Shown here piece by piece: positions 12,201-25,600 of a stretch of DNA of 64,000 nt. The position numbers were made by a program, and so were the translations under genes. The number at the start of each line of letters is the position of its first letter. Position 1 is the first letter of the stretch. Location of the stretch: NCBI GenBank assembly GCA_944989445.1, contig CALYLW010001070.1, positions 62,001 to 126,000 on the forward strand. The letters run 5' to 3'. Under the pieces are notes generated by a model. It had not been told where the DNA came from, did no database searches, and worked only from the letters and a program-made list of their open reading frames with translations. The DNA comes from Ampullaceana balthica. Its lineage: Eukaryota; Mollusca; Gastropoda; Lymnaeidae.

Positions 12201-13596
12201 CAAATTGTGCAATGAAAACAATAAATTTGAGCACTATTTTAAAACTTACACGACAGTAGAAGTTTCGGCTAATGCCTTCATCAGTACAATAACATAAAAT
12301 ACGTACTTACATAGGTAATATTAAAATTTTAAAAACATATTATATCGTAAAATATTAATGTAAAATATAAAAAAAGGAACAACAAAAACAAAGATGGACG
12401 CAGGATAAAAGAAAAAGCTTTTTCAGCAAGCCATTTGTCAAACGTGCAACTACCAACAAGTCATACGTCCCACACCTTTAACACGTCATATCTTCAACGC
12501 GTTATGCGTCCAATGATTTGATAAAGATCTGAAGAACAGACGCTGGAAAAAAAATTATAGCCCTAAATTGTGTATTCACTGCGTGTACATCTCACCACTG
12601 CTTGTACATCTCACCACTGCTTGTACATCTCACCACTGCTTGTACATCTCACCACTGCTTGTACATCTCACCACTGCTTGTACATCTCACCACTGCTTGT
12701 ACATCTCACCACTGCTTGTACATCTCACCACTGCTTGTACATCTCACCACTGCTTGTACATCTCACCACTGCTTGTACATCTCACCACTGCTTGTACATC
12801 TCACCACTGCTTGTACATCTCACCACTGCTTGTACATCTCACCACTGCTTGTACATCTCACCACTGCTTGTACATCTCACCACTGCTTGTACATCTCACC
12901 ACTGCTTGTACATCTCACCACTGCTTGTACATCTCACCACTGCTTGTACATCTCACCACTGCTTGTACATCTCACCACTGCTTGTACATCTCACCACTGC
13001 TTGTACATCTCACCACTTTTCGTACAACTCAACCTCTACTCCTACATCTGCTCGTACATCAACTGAACTTGTTCCATCTTCGTCTTCCACAGCCATCACT
13101 CTACTGGGTTGCGGCACTTGGATCAGCTGGCAGGGCGCAGGCCCGGATGTTGTTCGGGTGTCCTTGACCTTCGGCCTGGCCGTGGCCACGGTTGTTTGGA
13201 TATTTGGCCACATCTCCGGAGGCCACGTCAATCCAGCCGTGACGATAGCGGCGCTCTTCACCAGACGGGTCAGCATCATCAGGTAAGGAAGGCCCAATTC
13301 GGTTCTTGTACTGAAACAGTGCGTGTTGGTTGGTTGGGTCGTTGGTTGGGGGCGAGTATACGTTTTGAGAATCTTTGCGCAATCGCATTTGATTTCTCCT
13401 TATTAAGAAATCTCAAGATATGTTCATTTAGGAAAAAGGGATTATGAAAGTAGAAGAGCTCTGAGTCCCTATTTGTGTGCTCTTGTATCTTCCCTTTCTG
13501 CCTAGCCGAGATACAGGTTGGTTTTTGTAAAACTTTCATTTCTCGTAGTTCAGCTCATTTCGCGCTCTCTCTTTCTGTCTCTCTCTCTCTTTGCCT

Positions 13597-13652
<56 letters not shown>

Positions 13653-16600
13653 ACAAATACACACATACATCTTGTGAGTGTGAGTAAAGCCATAGGGCGT
13701 AAAACAAAATGTTACTAAATTCTCATCTAAGTTCAATCCTCATGTTTTTTTTCCCGGTCATAAGCTTTAAAGCAATTTGTTATGTAAGTAACTTCTTTGA
13801 ACACATTCTCGAAACACGTTTTTTTCTCTCAGTGGCCTTTTGTAGAAATTCTTCTCTCTGTGGTATTTTATACACTTTCTTCTCTCAGTGGTATTTTGTA
13901 CACTTTCTTCTCTCAATGGTATTTTGTACACTTTCTTCTGTCAGGGGTATTCAGTATACTTTCTTCTCTTAGAGGTAATTTGTACACTTTCTTTTCTCAG
14001 GGGCATTTAGTACACATTCTTATCTCAGGGGTATTTTGTACACTTTATTCTCTCAGTAATATTTTGTACACTTTATTCTCTCAGTAATATTTTGTACACG
14101 TTGTTCTCTCATGGGTATTTTGTACACTTTCTTCTCTCAGTAATATTTGTACACTTTGTTCTCTCATGGGTATTTTGTACACTTTCTTCTCTCAGTAATA
14201 TTTTGTACACTTTCTTCTCTCAGGGGTATTTTGTACATCATTGCTCAAGTTGTCGGAGGGATCGTCGGAGCCGGGATCCTCTACGGACTGACCCCAAGTT
14301 CCCAACAAGGCAATCTGGGATCCAATGTCCTCAACCCTTATGTTTCCCCTGCTCAAGGTATTACAAGTCTTTACTAACACTTAAGTCTAGAACCTGGGCT
14401 GCAAATTTTAAAGGACAACACCTTTCATTTAAGGTTGAGTAGTCATTCGTTCTCACCACGCACAGACTGTTTATACGTTGTCATTCCTTGCAGAGGGGTA
14501 CGGCGGTCTAGCGGTAGCGCGCTGGACTGTGGAACCGATGCAAAAGAGAGTCACGCAATCCCTTGCTCGTTGTGGTGGCTGAATGAAACTTGTGAACGCT
14601 TCTTCACTTGCCCCATAGGCCGTCTATGTCTGAAAAGGGGTTATTATTATTATTATTCCTTGCAACGGAAAGATCAGTATTTAAATGGGACAGTCACATT
14701 TTATAAACATATCACAAATTTAGCCACATTGGTCTCAAATTCAATGATTACATGTATAGTATTATCACACTGTAACTTGTGAATAAGAATACTTTCTTCT
14801 AAGCTCGTAAGACCCAAACTCTTCCTTCTAAACCTTGTGCCATAATTTGTAGTAGTAGCTCAGTGTTTTAGGGACATCTGTCTGCATCATTGAGAGGAAA
14901 TAAATTAAGGCATACAAAATAGTTTGGGAGGAAACAAGATAAAGGCACGAATCTACATCAGGAAAAAACTACAACATATAATGTGACGATAGAAACAAAA
15001 AAATAAATAAAAATAATAATAATAAAAATAAATAAAATCAGGGAACTCTAAAAAAAAATTAACGAAATAATCTCATCTCACGGTCTGTTAACCCATTGAC
15101 ATCTCATCCCCCAGTCTGTTAACCCCATTGACATCTCATCTCCCAGTCTGTTAACCCATTGACATCTCCTCCCCCAGTCTGTTAACCCATTGACATCTCA
15201 TCTCCCAGTCTGTTAACCAATTGACATCTCCTCCCCCAGTCTGTTAACCCATTGACATCTCATCTCCCAGTCTGTTAACCAATTGACATCTCCTCCCCCA
15301 GTCTGTTAACCCCATTGACATCTCATCTCCCAGTCTGTTAACCCATTGACATCTCATCTCCCAGTCTGTTAACCCATTGACATCTCCTCCACCAGTCTGT
15401 TACCCCATTAACATTCTTCCCCCAGTCTGTTAACCCATTGACATCTCCTCCCCCAGGGTTCGGCGTTGAGCTGCTTGTCACCTTCGTCTACGTCCTGGCC
15501 GTGTTCTCATCACTGGACGACAAGCGAACAGACCTGAGAGGGTCGTCTCCCCTGACGATTGGTCTGGCAGTAGTTGTCTGTCATCTTTTTGCCGTAAGTT
15601 TGTTTTTTTTTAAATTTCGGGCACTCAGGGGCGTACCTCTTGTACTTATCCCGCCTGTTTGGGGCTGGGGGGGGGTTTGGTGCATAATCGTTGTCCACCT
15701 TCCTATTTCTCACATTCCAAAATGATCTTCCTTAATAACAATTTTATTTTTCCAGAACCCCCCCCCTCCCCGCGCTCCCCCCCTGAACTGTTTTCCACAC
15801 CATTGTGTACACATGTGATTTAGATCAAAATGAAAATATTTCTTCATGAAAATAATACAATGCTATGCCCCATTTGATAGATCATTCAATAGAAATTACA
15901 ATGACGATGTCCTGAAGATTTCGCTGCCTCCCATCTTAATCATCAAGGTAAGGACCCGACCATCCCCCACTCTTTGCTTTGGTATGAAATTGCCCAAATC
16001 CAATCGTCTGACATCGGTGTCCATCTTCTGTTGAGTTCAGTGCCAAAGGTCACATCCACTGTTTTGATAGTCGTCTGAAGAGCATGACCCTTGAACTCGT
16101 GAATGACGCGGTATTTTAGGCTCTCAGACTTACAGCTTTTATTTATTTAGAAGAAGAAGAAGAAGACATCCTGAACAGCATGACTCCTGCTGGTGACCTC
16201 AAAACGAGACACTCGGCTGAATACAGCCCTCGTTCTCATCCTCGTTGTTTGAATTTGCTAACCTCTCCTGAAAATGGCCTTTATATTTTTCTTTTTTTTT
16301 CCCCTTTCCTAATGTTTCCCCCACCCCCCCCCCACCCACACACTTTTCAACTCACCCCCTACCCCCAAACCACCCGCCCCAAAGGTTACATTGACGTTTC
16401 AGCATTTAGTTCAAATGCTATTAAGCATAACCCCCACATACTCACACACACATATGTTATATGTTCCCATAAGCCCCCACACTCACACACACACATACGT
16501 TATATGTTCCATAACCCCCACACACTCACACACACAAATGTTATATGTTCCATAACCCACACACACTCACACACACATATGTTATATGTTCCATAACCCA

Positions 16601-19600
16601 CACACTCACACACACATATGTTATATGTTCCATAACCCCCACACTCACACACACATATGTTATATGTTCCATAACCCCCACACTCAACACACATGTTATA
16701 TGTTCCATAACCCCCCACACTCACACACACATATGTTATAGGTTCCATAACCCCCACACTCACACACACATATGTTATATGTTCCATAACCCCCACACTC
16801 ACACACACATATGTTATATGTTCCATAACCCCCACACTCACACACACATACGTTATATGTTCCATAACCCCCACACTCACACACACATATGTCGCTGTTC
16901 TGTCTCCACATTTGTAATATGTTCATATCCTATCTCCAAAGATGTAATATGTTCATATCCTAACTCCACAAATGTAATATGTTCATGTCCTATCTCTCCA
17001 GGTGAAATATGTTCATGTCCTATCTCCAAAGATGTAATATGTTCATATCCTATCTCCACATATGTAATATGTTCATGTCCTATCTCTCCAGGTGAAATAT
17101 GTTCATGTCCTATCTCCAAAGATGTAATGTGTTCATATCCTATCTCCACATATGTAATATGTTCATATCCTATCTCCACATATGTAATATGTTCATGTCC
17201 TATCTCTCCAGGTGAAATATGTTCATGTCCCTATCTCCAAAGATGTAATGTGTTCATATCCTATCTCCACATATCTAATATTTTCATATCCTATCTCCAC
17301 AAATGTAATATGTTCATGTCCTATCTCTCCAGGTGAAATATGTTCATGTCCTATCTCCAAAGATGTAATGTGTTCATATCCTATCTCCACATATGTAATA
17401 TGTTCATATCCTATCTCCACATATGTAATATGTTCATGTCCTATCTCTCAAGGTGAAATATGTTCATATCCTATCTCCAAAGATGTAATGTGTTCATGTC
17501 CTATCTCCACAGGTCCCTTACACTCGCGCTAGTCTCAACCCTGCCAGAAGTTTTGGGCCCGCTCTTATTATGGACGTGTGGGAGAATCACTGGGTAAGTG
17601 TGAAACCATGACTCGGGGGGGGGGTGGGGGTGGTGGTCAGCTTGAAGAGTTTGCTGGTAGTGGAAGTAATTTTTAAAATTCGAGATAAAAGGAACGATTT
17701 TCCAAGGAAGAGCTTGAGGACTCACAGGAAATAATACGGAGTTTTAAGTACGCCAGGGGATAATTTACACCGCCTTAGTTCAAAGCTTAAATAAAACTTC
17801 ACAGTCAGGAATAATTAATTGGTTTGCTCTCAAAGAAGGTCTCGACCCAGGTCTCACTGAGTTTGCCAACAGTATAAACCCAAAAACAACGCACTAAGAT
17901 GGGTCGACAGATTTTTATGGGGAAAGTATCTATAGCCAACTGCATTAGGAGAACTTAGAGGTTAGGTCTCAGTCAGAGCTGATGACATCATCGAAAAATG
18001 CGCTCTTATCTAGAATATTTGGGGTAGAGACTAAAACGAGGCGTTCTTCGGAAACAAATTTTATGCAAACCTCCGGGCGATTGCTGACTTTTACATGTTA
18101 TGATTGACACCTCTGACATCAGGGACTTCACTAACATAAGAGGCACCACTGATTCACGGTAGAGAAAAGTAAACGAGGTGAGGAAGGGAGGGTAGTGAGG
18201 TAGCGAGGGTAGACGAGAAATTTCAAAGAGCAGTGATGCTAGGAAGCGCAGCAATTTTAAACATGTGACGTCTGCCTTGTGCGTTTTGTGACATACGCTC
18301 TGGGTCACATGACTCTACTGGGTCACATGGGTCTACTGGGTCACATGGTGGTTCCATCTTTGACCTTTAACATAAAGGGTCGTGAGTATTTTTCGTGTTC
18401 ATAATTTCCCCATCATAGCCCCCTCTTCATACAAAAAAAAATGCAGATTTCAAGGATATGACCTACATTCAAAACATCATTCGAATACGCGGAGTGTAAT
18501 GTAAACAGAATGTGATCGCTGTTTTATGAACTTTGAACTTTCATGCACGTGTAGATCCCCTTGTCAACACTGTAACACATTACTATATCATGTTTTAACA
18601 CACGTGTTCATCCATTATCAACTTGTAACACGTGTTTACATGGGCGTAGGGAAGGGGGGGGCAAGGGGGGCATTTGCCCCCCCCCCTACATTTGAGGAAA
18701 AAAATAATAATTTATTAAATGCATTAATAAATGTTGTATTTTAACTATTACAGCACTAATTTGTAAGTCTTATTAATTTCTAAGGCTTTTTTCAACCCTT
18801 ATTTTATACTGAACTTGAATTTAATTGAAAATTGTACCTGTATGGCATTGCCAGTTAAAATATAAAAAAAGTGGGATTTTTTTTGGCCCCCCCCCCTGGA
18901 AAAATTCCTAGCGACGCCCATGCGTGTTCATCCATTATCAACTTGTAACACACGTGTTTATCCATATATTTTTGTGTGTTTGTCCCATGACCTCGTGGTT
19001 GTAAGGGGGTTCTAATGTTTCCATTAGAACTTTCTCGGGGCTTGGTAGATCTTGGCGGCGCCGATATTCTCTCCAGGTCAGCGGAGGACTTTTTAGCGAT
19101 AGTCATTCCTCAACATTTTAATTGTGGCTTTATAACGTGGGCTGGATCCCACGCCCTTCAGCTTGTGAGGCGAGCGCAGTATCGACTTCGCTATCCACCC
19201 GCCACAGTTGTAATATGTCGGTGTCCTGTCTCCACATATGTAATACGTCGGTTTATCAACCTTTAAACTGCTGCTTCTAAATGAAAGAGCAACGGAAATT
19301 AAACAACCCGGAAATTAAACAACCCGGAAATTTAACAACCCGGAAATTAAACAATTTTTTACTATATATCCCTTATATATGAGACATCAAAAAAAAGTAC
19401 TGATTGTGTTTAATATAATACGCACCGCACTACAAACATTTACAGACTAAACGTGACTGAAAACTCCTTGCTGTAAAACACGGGGATGTGGTCATCGATG
19501 GCTGGAGTGAAATCCAGTGACCCGTGGGAGTCAACTGTAACAGACGGCTTCATAGAGATAAACTAAAAATGCATTAATTTAATTACGGTACATTCGATCG

Positions 19601-22600
19601 ATCTGAAATTTTGATACGATGCATTGTTAGGTGACACGAGTCTATTTGCAAAATTTCAGCCCAATAGCATCACGGGGAGTGGGTCATTTTTTACTTTCAT
19701 TTATATTGCCGCCGACCGACCTACTGACTGCGAGCCCACGACAGACAGACAAGACGGTGAAGTTAATATAAGGGATTTAAAAAGGTGTGCATAGTCCATA
19801 GGCAAAAAATCTTCTCGCCTTTTCTCTCCCCCCCCCCTTTTTTTTCCACCCTATTAAAAAAGAAGAAAAAAAACCAACAAACAAACAAAATCTGCTAAAA
19901 GAAACAAAACAAAATATAGACAAAACAATTAAAAAACGTATTCTCTGGACAGCACCCACCGCTGATGTGACAGTCCAATAATCAAACAATTCTTAATCTA
20001 ATCCAGTATGTGCCTCCTATTTTATTGAAATGTTGCCTTTTTTACTTTTTAATATTTTTTTTTACATTGCATCCTTAAAAATTGTTTCCGTCGGCAAAAT
20101 GGCACAAAACGGGCAAATCTAAGCACCACCTCTAGAATTCAGACGCGCCTCAAGATGGGTTCCAGTGAATCTATGTGTACAAGTACACGCCTGTACAACA
20201 TGGGCGTGGCTTGAATCTGCCTTACATCTTGATCCCGTCTGAGAGAGACGAGGCTTTTAAGACATTAAGAAGAAGAAAAACAACCATTTTTTATAAAAAA
20301 AAATTTATTTTTGCTTTGCCCATTAGGATCGTGGTGTGGTGCTAGTGTTTGCCGATACGCCTTTTCTCCCCCCTGCAACTGCTACACTTAAGTATAATAT
20401 TTTTATTATTATAATTCTCATCAAAGGAGAAAAAAAAACGTGCCAGATTTTTACAAAATCTCCGCCCAAGATCGCATGTTGCCTGGTCGGCAGCAGGGTG
20501 GTTTGGTGAAGATAAGAGAGGGAACAAATAACTTTCTGTCAACTTGTTATCGCCGCCATCTTCACCTGACCCCTACGTGACCTCATCTGACCATTGCCGC
20601 CAAAACGTGCTTCGGTATCGCATTTTCCCTATATATACTCAGCGCTAGCGGTCTAAGGATTGCATTCTGAACAACAACAACAAAAACAACAAAAAAACAC
20701 AAAAAACAAAGCAGAAAATGGGGGATCTTTCTTAACAAATCATTGAGTAACACGCAACAAACATGTGATCCCTTGTTAATAAGCAATTGTTTACCTTCTA
20801 CTACTTCAAATAAGAATAATAATAATAAAAAATTTTTTAAAAAACTTTAAGAACCAACCAAAAAAAAACAAACACATTTTGTCATTATCTCTTTGTTTGT
20901 ATAGAACTGTCAAATAGAGAGGAATTAGAAAGAAGAAATCAACCCCAGCCACGAACGACTTAAATTAACTCAACACTCTTCAGTATTTGCAGTAGCAAAG
21001 TTTAGTTAATTTTTAAAAATAATTTTTAAATTTTTATTTACTCTGCTGTGATCATCACAACTGTTTGGGGTTTGATGAATATTTTCTTAAATTACAAACC
21101 AACAAACAAATAATCGGTCAAAATGTTTCGAAAATATTAAGTTATCTTCTTGCAGACCTTGCGGGGCCAGATTAGATGTTGCAGCGGGACCGCATATGGC
21201 TCCCTGACCGTAGGTTGCACAACCGATCTCTGTGATATGGCTCTGTTTAAACAAGTTTATACATTTTTTAAATAGAGATCGAACAGTCACAAGTTATCTT
21301 AACGTCATTGTGTTTCTGACGGTGAGTTTAAGCACTGAGTGACCCTACCCCCCCTCACCACCCCAAACAAACAAAACACATGTGACCCACTTTATATCCC
21401 ACTCACAGACCGTACATCATGAGTTGATGCCACGACTTACATGTGACCCACTTTATATCCCACTCACAGACCGTACATCATGAGTTGATGCCACGACTTG
21501 CATGTGACCCACTTTATATCCCACTCACAGACCGTACATCATGAGTTGATGCCACGACTTGCATGTGACCCACTTTATATCCCACTCACAGACCGTACAT
21601 CATGAGTTGATGCCACGACTTGCATGTGACCCACTTTATATCCCACTCACAGACCGTACATCATGAGTTGATGCCACGACTTGCATGTGACCCACTTTAT
21701 ATCCCACTCACAGACCGTACATCATGAGTTGATGCCACGACTTGCATGTGACCCACTTTATATCCCACTCACAGACCGTACATCATGAGTTGATGCCACG
21801 ACTTGCATGTGACCCACTTTATATCCCACTCACAGACCGTTCATCATGAGTTGATGCCACGACTTAGCATGTGACCCACTTTGATCCCACTCACTTTAGA
21901 TCGCGTCAACTTTTTTTTCCCCCCGGCAATCTATTTTTACTGAAACACAAGCCCTACCATAGACCCCTTCCCCCTCCACGCCCTTGTTTTTAAACTCAAC
22001 TTAACATCTTAACCAAACAATGGCACTATAGCCCGACCCCCCCCCTCCCCCCCCCCTTTCGACCAACTGTTGCTACAGTATAACTTGTAGATGCGAGTGT
22101 GATAACATGAGTGCCGTGAACTCAAAGCGGCCGATTTTGTTTATGTCCACGCCCCCATCGGAGCTCTTTTCAACAAGTAACAAGTGAAGCTCGGGCAATT
22201 AGTCGTGTTTACGGACGTGCAAGGAGGGACCTGAAGTCAGATTCTCTTTTGTGGAAACACTACTATTAAAAAAAAGTACTCATGTTTTATAAGGTAGAGG
22301 GGAGAGAGAACAAGCCAGACCTCGAAAATATTTGGTTACGTGGGAACACCTCTGCCGTCTAGGCGCACAAATTGTTTGGGTACGTGGGGACACCTATGCC
22401 ATCTAGGCGTATAAATTGTTTGGGTACGTGGGGACACCTATGCCATCTAGGCGCATAAATTGTTTGGGTACGTGGGGACACCTCTGCCGTCTAGTCGCAC
22501 AAATTGTTTGGGTACGTGGGGACACCTCTGCCGTCTAGTCACAACTTATTTGGCTAATTTCAACTTATCTCATAATATGACCACATGAACAAAATATTCA

Positions 22601-25600
22601 GGCGTTATAGCGCTGCGGCATAGCGAGTGATGCCATTGGCGGATGGATTCTTTACGCGCCCAAGTCTAAAGTCTAGCATACAGAGTAGTGTCTCCGGCCT
22701 TGCAACGTAATGAATTTTTCGGCCATCTTTAATTAGCCAATCTGCAATCCGTGCATCCCCCACCACCAGCGCACCACCCCCACCCCCACTAATTTCGCGT
22801 ATGTCGCATACCAGAGGCATATGTGCACAATCATATACATGTAGTGTGTGTAAATAGCATAATTTCTCTGAGCTTCGCTTTTTGTACCAACTATCGTTCT
22901 GGTCTCATAATAAAACCGTGGCCAATATTCAATTTGCATTGTTGGACAATGACTCCCGACGATAATAATGCGAAGTCTTTTATTTACTTAAGAGACAGAT
23001 CACCTCTGATCTTTGACCTTGACATCTGCATATTTCAAGTGCCCCCTGCTTTGTTTTATGTATTTGTTTCAATTCAGTTCATCATTTCTTTTTACGCTTT
23101 CAAAATAAAAATGGACCAGTTAAAAAAAATAAAAAAATCTTACAACCATTTTGAAATAAAATAATTTTATTCTTGATTACGAGGTATAGCAAGCAGACTG
23201 CTAGAAATTTAAATTTAAGGCTCTGGTAAATGACTAAAATGGCTTGACTAAAAGTTATAAAACAAATTTCCCTTCAAAAGGATTTCGGTTTGTAACAGCT
23301 ATAATACTTTAAATAAATGAATTAAATTAAAATTTAAAATGCACGGGTCACTAATTAAATACAAAGAATATGAATTCTCGCCATTGCCTTGTGTTTTAAA
23401 TATCGATCACAATCCCCTCGTGACTTGAAATGATTATTGACTTGAAGGACACCCCACAAGGACACCCCACAAGGACACCCCACAAGGACACCCCACAAGG
23501 ACACCCCACAGGGGCACCCCACGTAACTGAAGCAACGTTCAATGTTTGCAGAGACCGCCCGCTTAGTCAACGCATATCATTGGTTTTTCTAGATCTCCCA
23601 TCCCTGCCTTTGTTTCTTTCCATCACTGTTTCATTTAAAACAATCAGGGCAATACCTCACCCTTGCAACTAAACAGCTTCACTTCAATGTGGGCATCGAT
23701 GTTTCCTTCAAGCTGCGCGGCCTCGCAGATATCTGACCGATGCCGCGCAGTAGTTAAGAATTACAGCGCAACAAATTTTGTAAAACATTGCACAAAAAAT
23801 GGATACTGTGCAACTTTGCACACGAGTTGTTTTTTTTCACTCTGCATACTGTCCAACGAACCATACAGGGAACATTGGTGCGCACGGTGCGCATGTATCC
23901 TTAATTAACCCTTTACCAACTCACATGTATAATGCGAGTAAACACGTATACACACTTACACACACCATCTCTATTACGGGGTATGTTTTGGTGTGACGAG
24001 AGAGCACCGCGTTTTAACGTGACACAAGACAGAGTAGCTAATGGATGGAGGTGAACAGGAAGTTTAACATTCTTACCTCCGTCACGTCTGCTTCCCCCGC
24101 CCCTCCCCTATAACTCAATCCTACACGCACATTGCCTCATCTTGAAGTGAATGATGGAAACGCCAGATACAAGCCCCCCCCCCAACCACCCCACCCCCAC
24201 CCCACCAACGCCACTGTAACAGGCCCCGCATTCCGTAAATTCCCCCTTTTTTCCGAAAAAAACAAACTGAGCGAGTCAAGTCGCCGACGTTAAATGAAAT
24301 CACCTGCGAGATGCACAATGTCACAAGTGGTGCTAACTCGGTGCTGTATATATATTAACATTCGCGGTGTGTAACTTTACAGTGCGAATGAGATTGCGAA
24401 ACGCTTGCTGCTTGATGATAAATGAAACTATTTAAAAAAAAACTATTTCGCGGTTTCCTAGGTCCTACATAGACCTTTTAGCAACCCTTCATATCATGCA
24501 CAACAATAATAATAGTAATAATACAATGAAAAGAATAAAATAAATTTTAAAAGAATAGGATTTAGGAGATTAAGAATAGGAACATTCTCAAAGCAAACAA
24601 TATTTCAATACAACTACAACATTTGCCGCAACCCTCGACAAAAGGTTGGCTGCTGAAGCAATTTGAAACAATTTGAAGTAAGATCATTCGTTATTTAAAA
24701 ACTGGAAAAGCGTTATTTTTTAAAATAACATTTTACTTTTTCAATAACTACAAACATTAAAAATGTACAACTTTTTCAATTAACGCAAATAAACAGAGGA
24801 CAACTAGGATGCAAACAGGAAGCGTAGTTGGCAACACGATTAGTTTGGATTTATGTCCCGTGGAATCACATTCATAAAGTAGTTCTCTACTCCGCCACTT
24901 GGACTTAGGACTTAAGTATCATAGGCGGCTGGATAGCGAAGTCAATAGTGCGCTCGCCTCACAAGCTGAGGGCCGTGGGATTTAGCCAACGTTAAAGCCA
25001 CAATAAAAATGTTGATGAATGATTATCGCCAAAAAAAAGTCATCCGCTGTCCTGCAGAGGATATGGGCGCCGCCAAGGTCTACCAAGCCCCGAGAAAGTT
25101 CCAATGGAAACATTAGAACCCCTACGACCACGAGGTTATGGGCCACACACACACACACACACACACAAAAAAAAATCATTAGGAAAATTTTGAAGTTTAA
25201 ATTGTATTTTCTTTATTATCGTTTTTTTTCAAAGAGGCATAATTATATTGGAGTCTATTTTGAGCCATTGATTAAAACCTAACTAGACAGAGTATTGTTC
25301 ACACCGGTGGCCCGCCACCCCAACCCTGCAAACACGTTTAGTTAAGCTAACGAGTCTGACCTGACGATTTCATGTCATTAATGAGCCGATAGATCAGGTG
25401 AGCTACAAAGCTGGTGACATGAAAAACTCGGGCCATCCACGAGGGCATTAACGAAGGAAGTGGCTGTGGGGAAATTTAAAAAAAACTATTTTAAACACCC
25501 TCTGAATCTATAATTTCAAGTTAAAGTTACAGGTCCGGAAATCTCGTTGGCTTCTGAGTTTGAATCTCTATTGTTTGAATCTCTATTGTTTGAATCTCTA

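Noticed and set aside
12568..13286. Long repeat-coded frame running into aquaporin exon 2
   Set aside because: The 19-bp period opens all three frames, there is no ATG, and exon 1 joins exon 2 in proper phase.
16500..17532. Cys/Tyr-rich and His/Thr-rich repeat proteins
   Set aside because: Frames of the 38-bp and 30-bp minisatellites ahead of exon 5.
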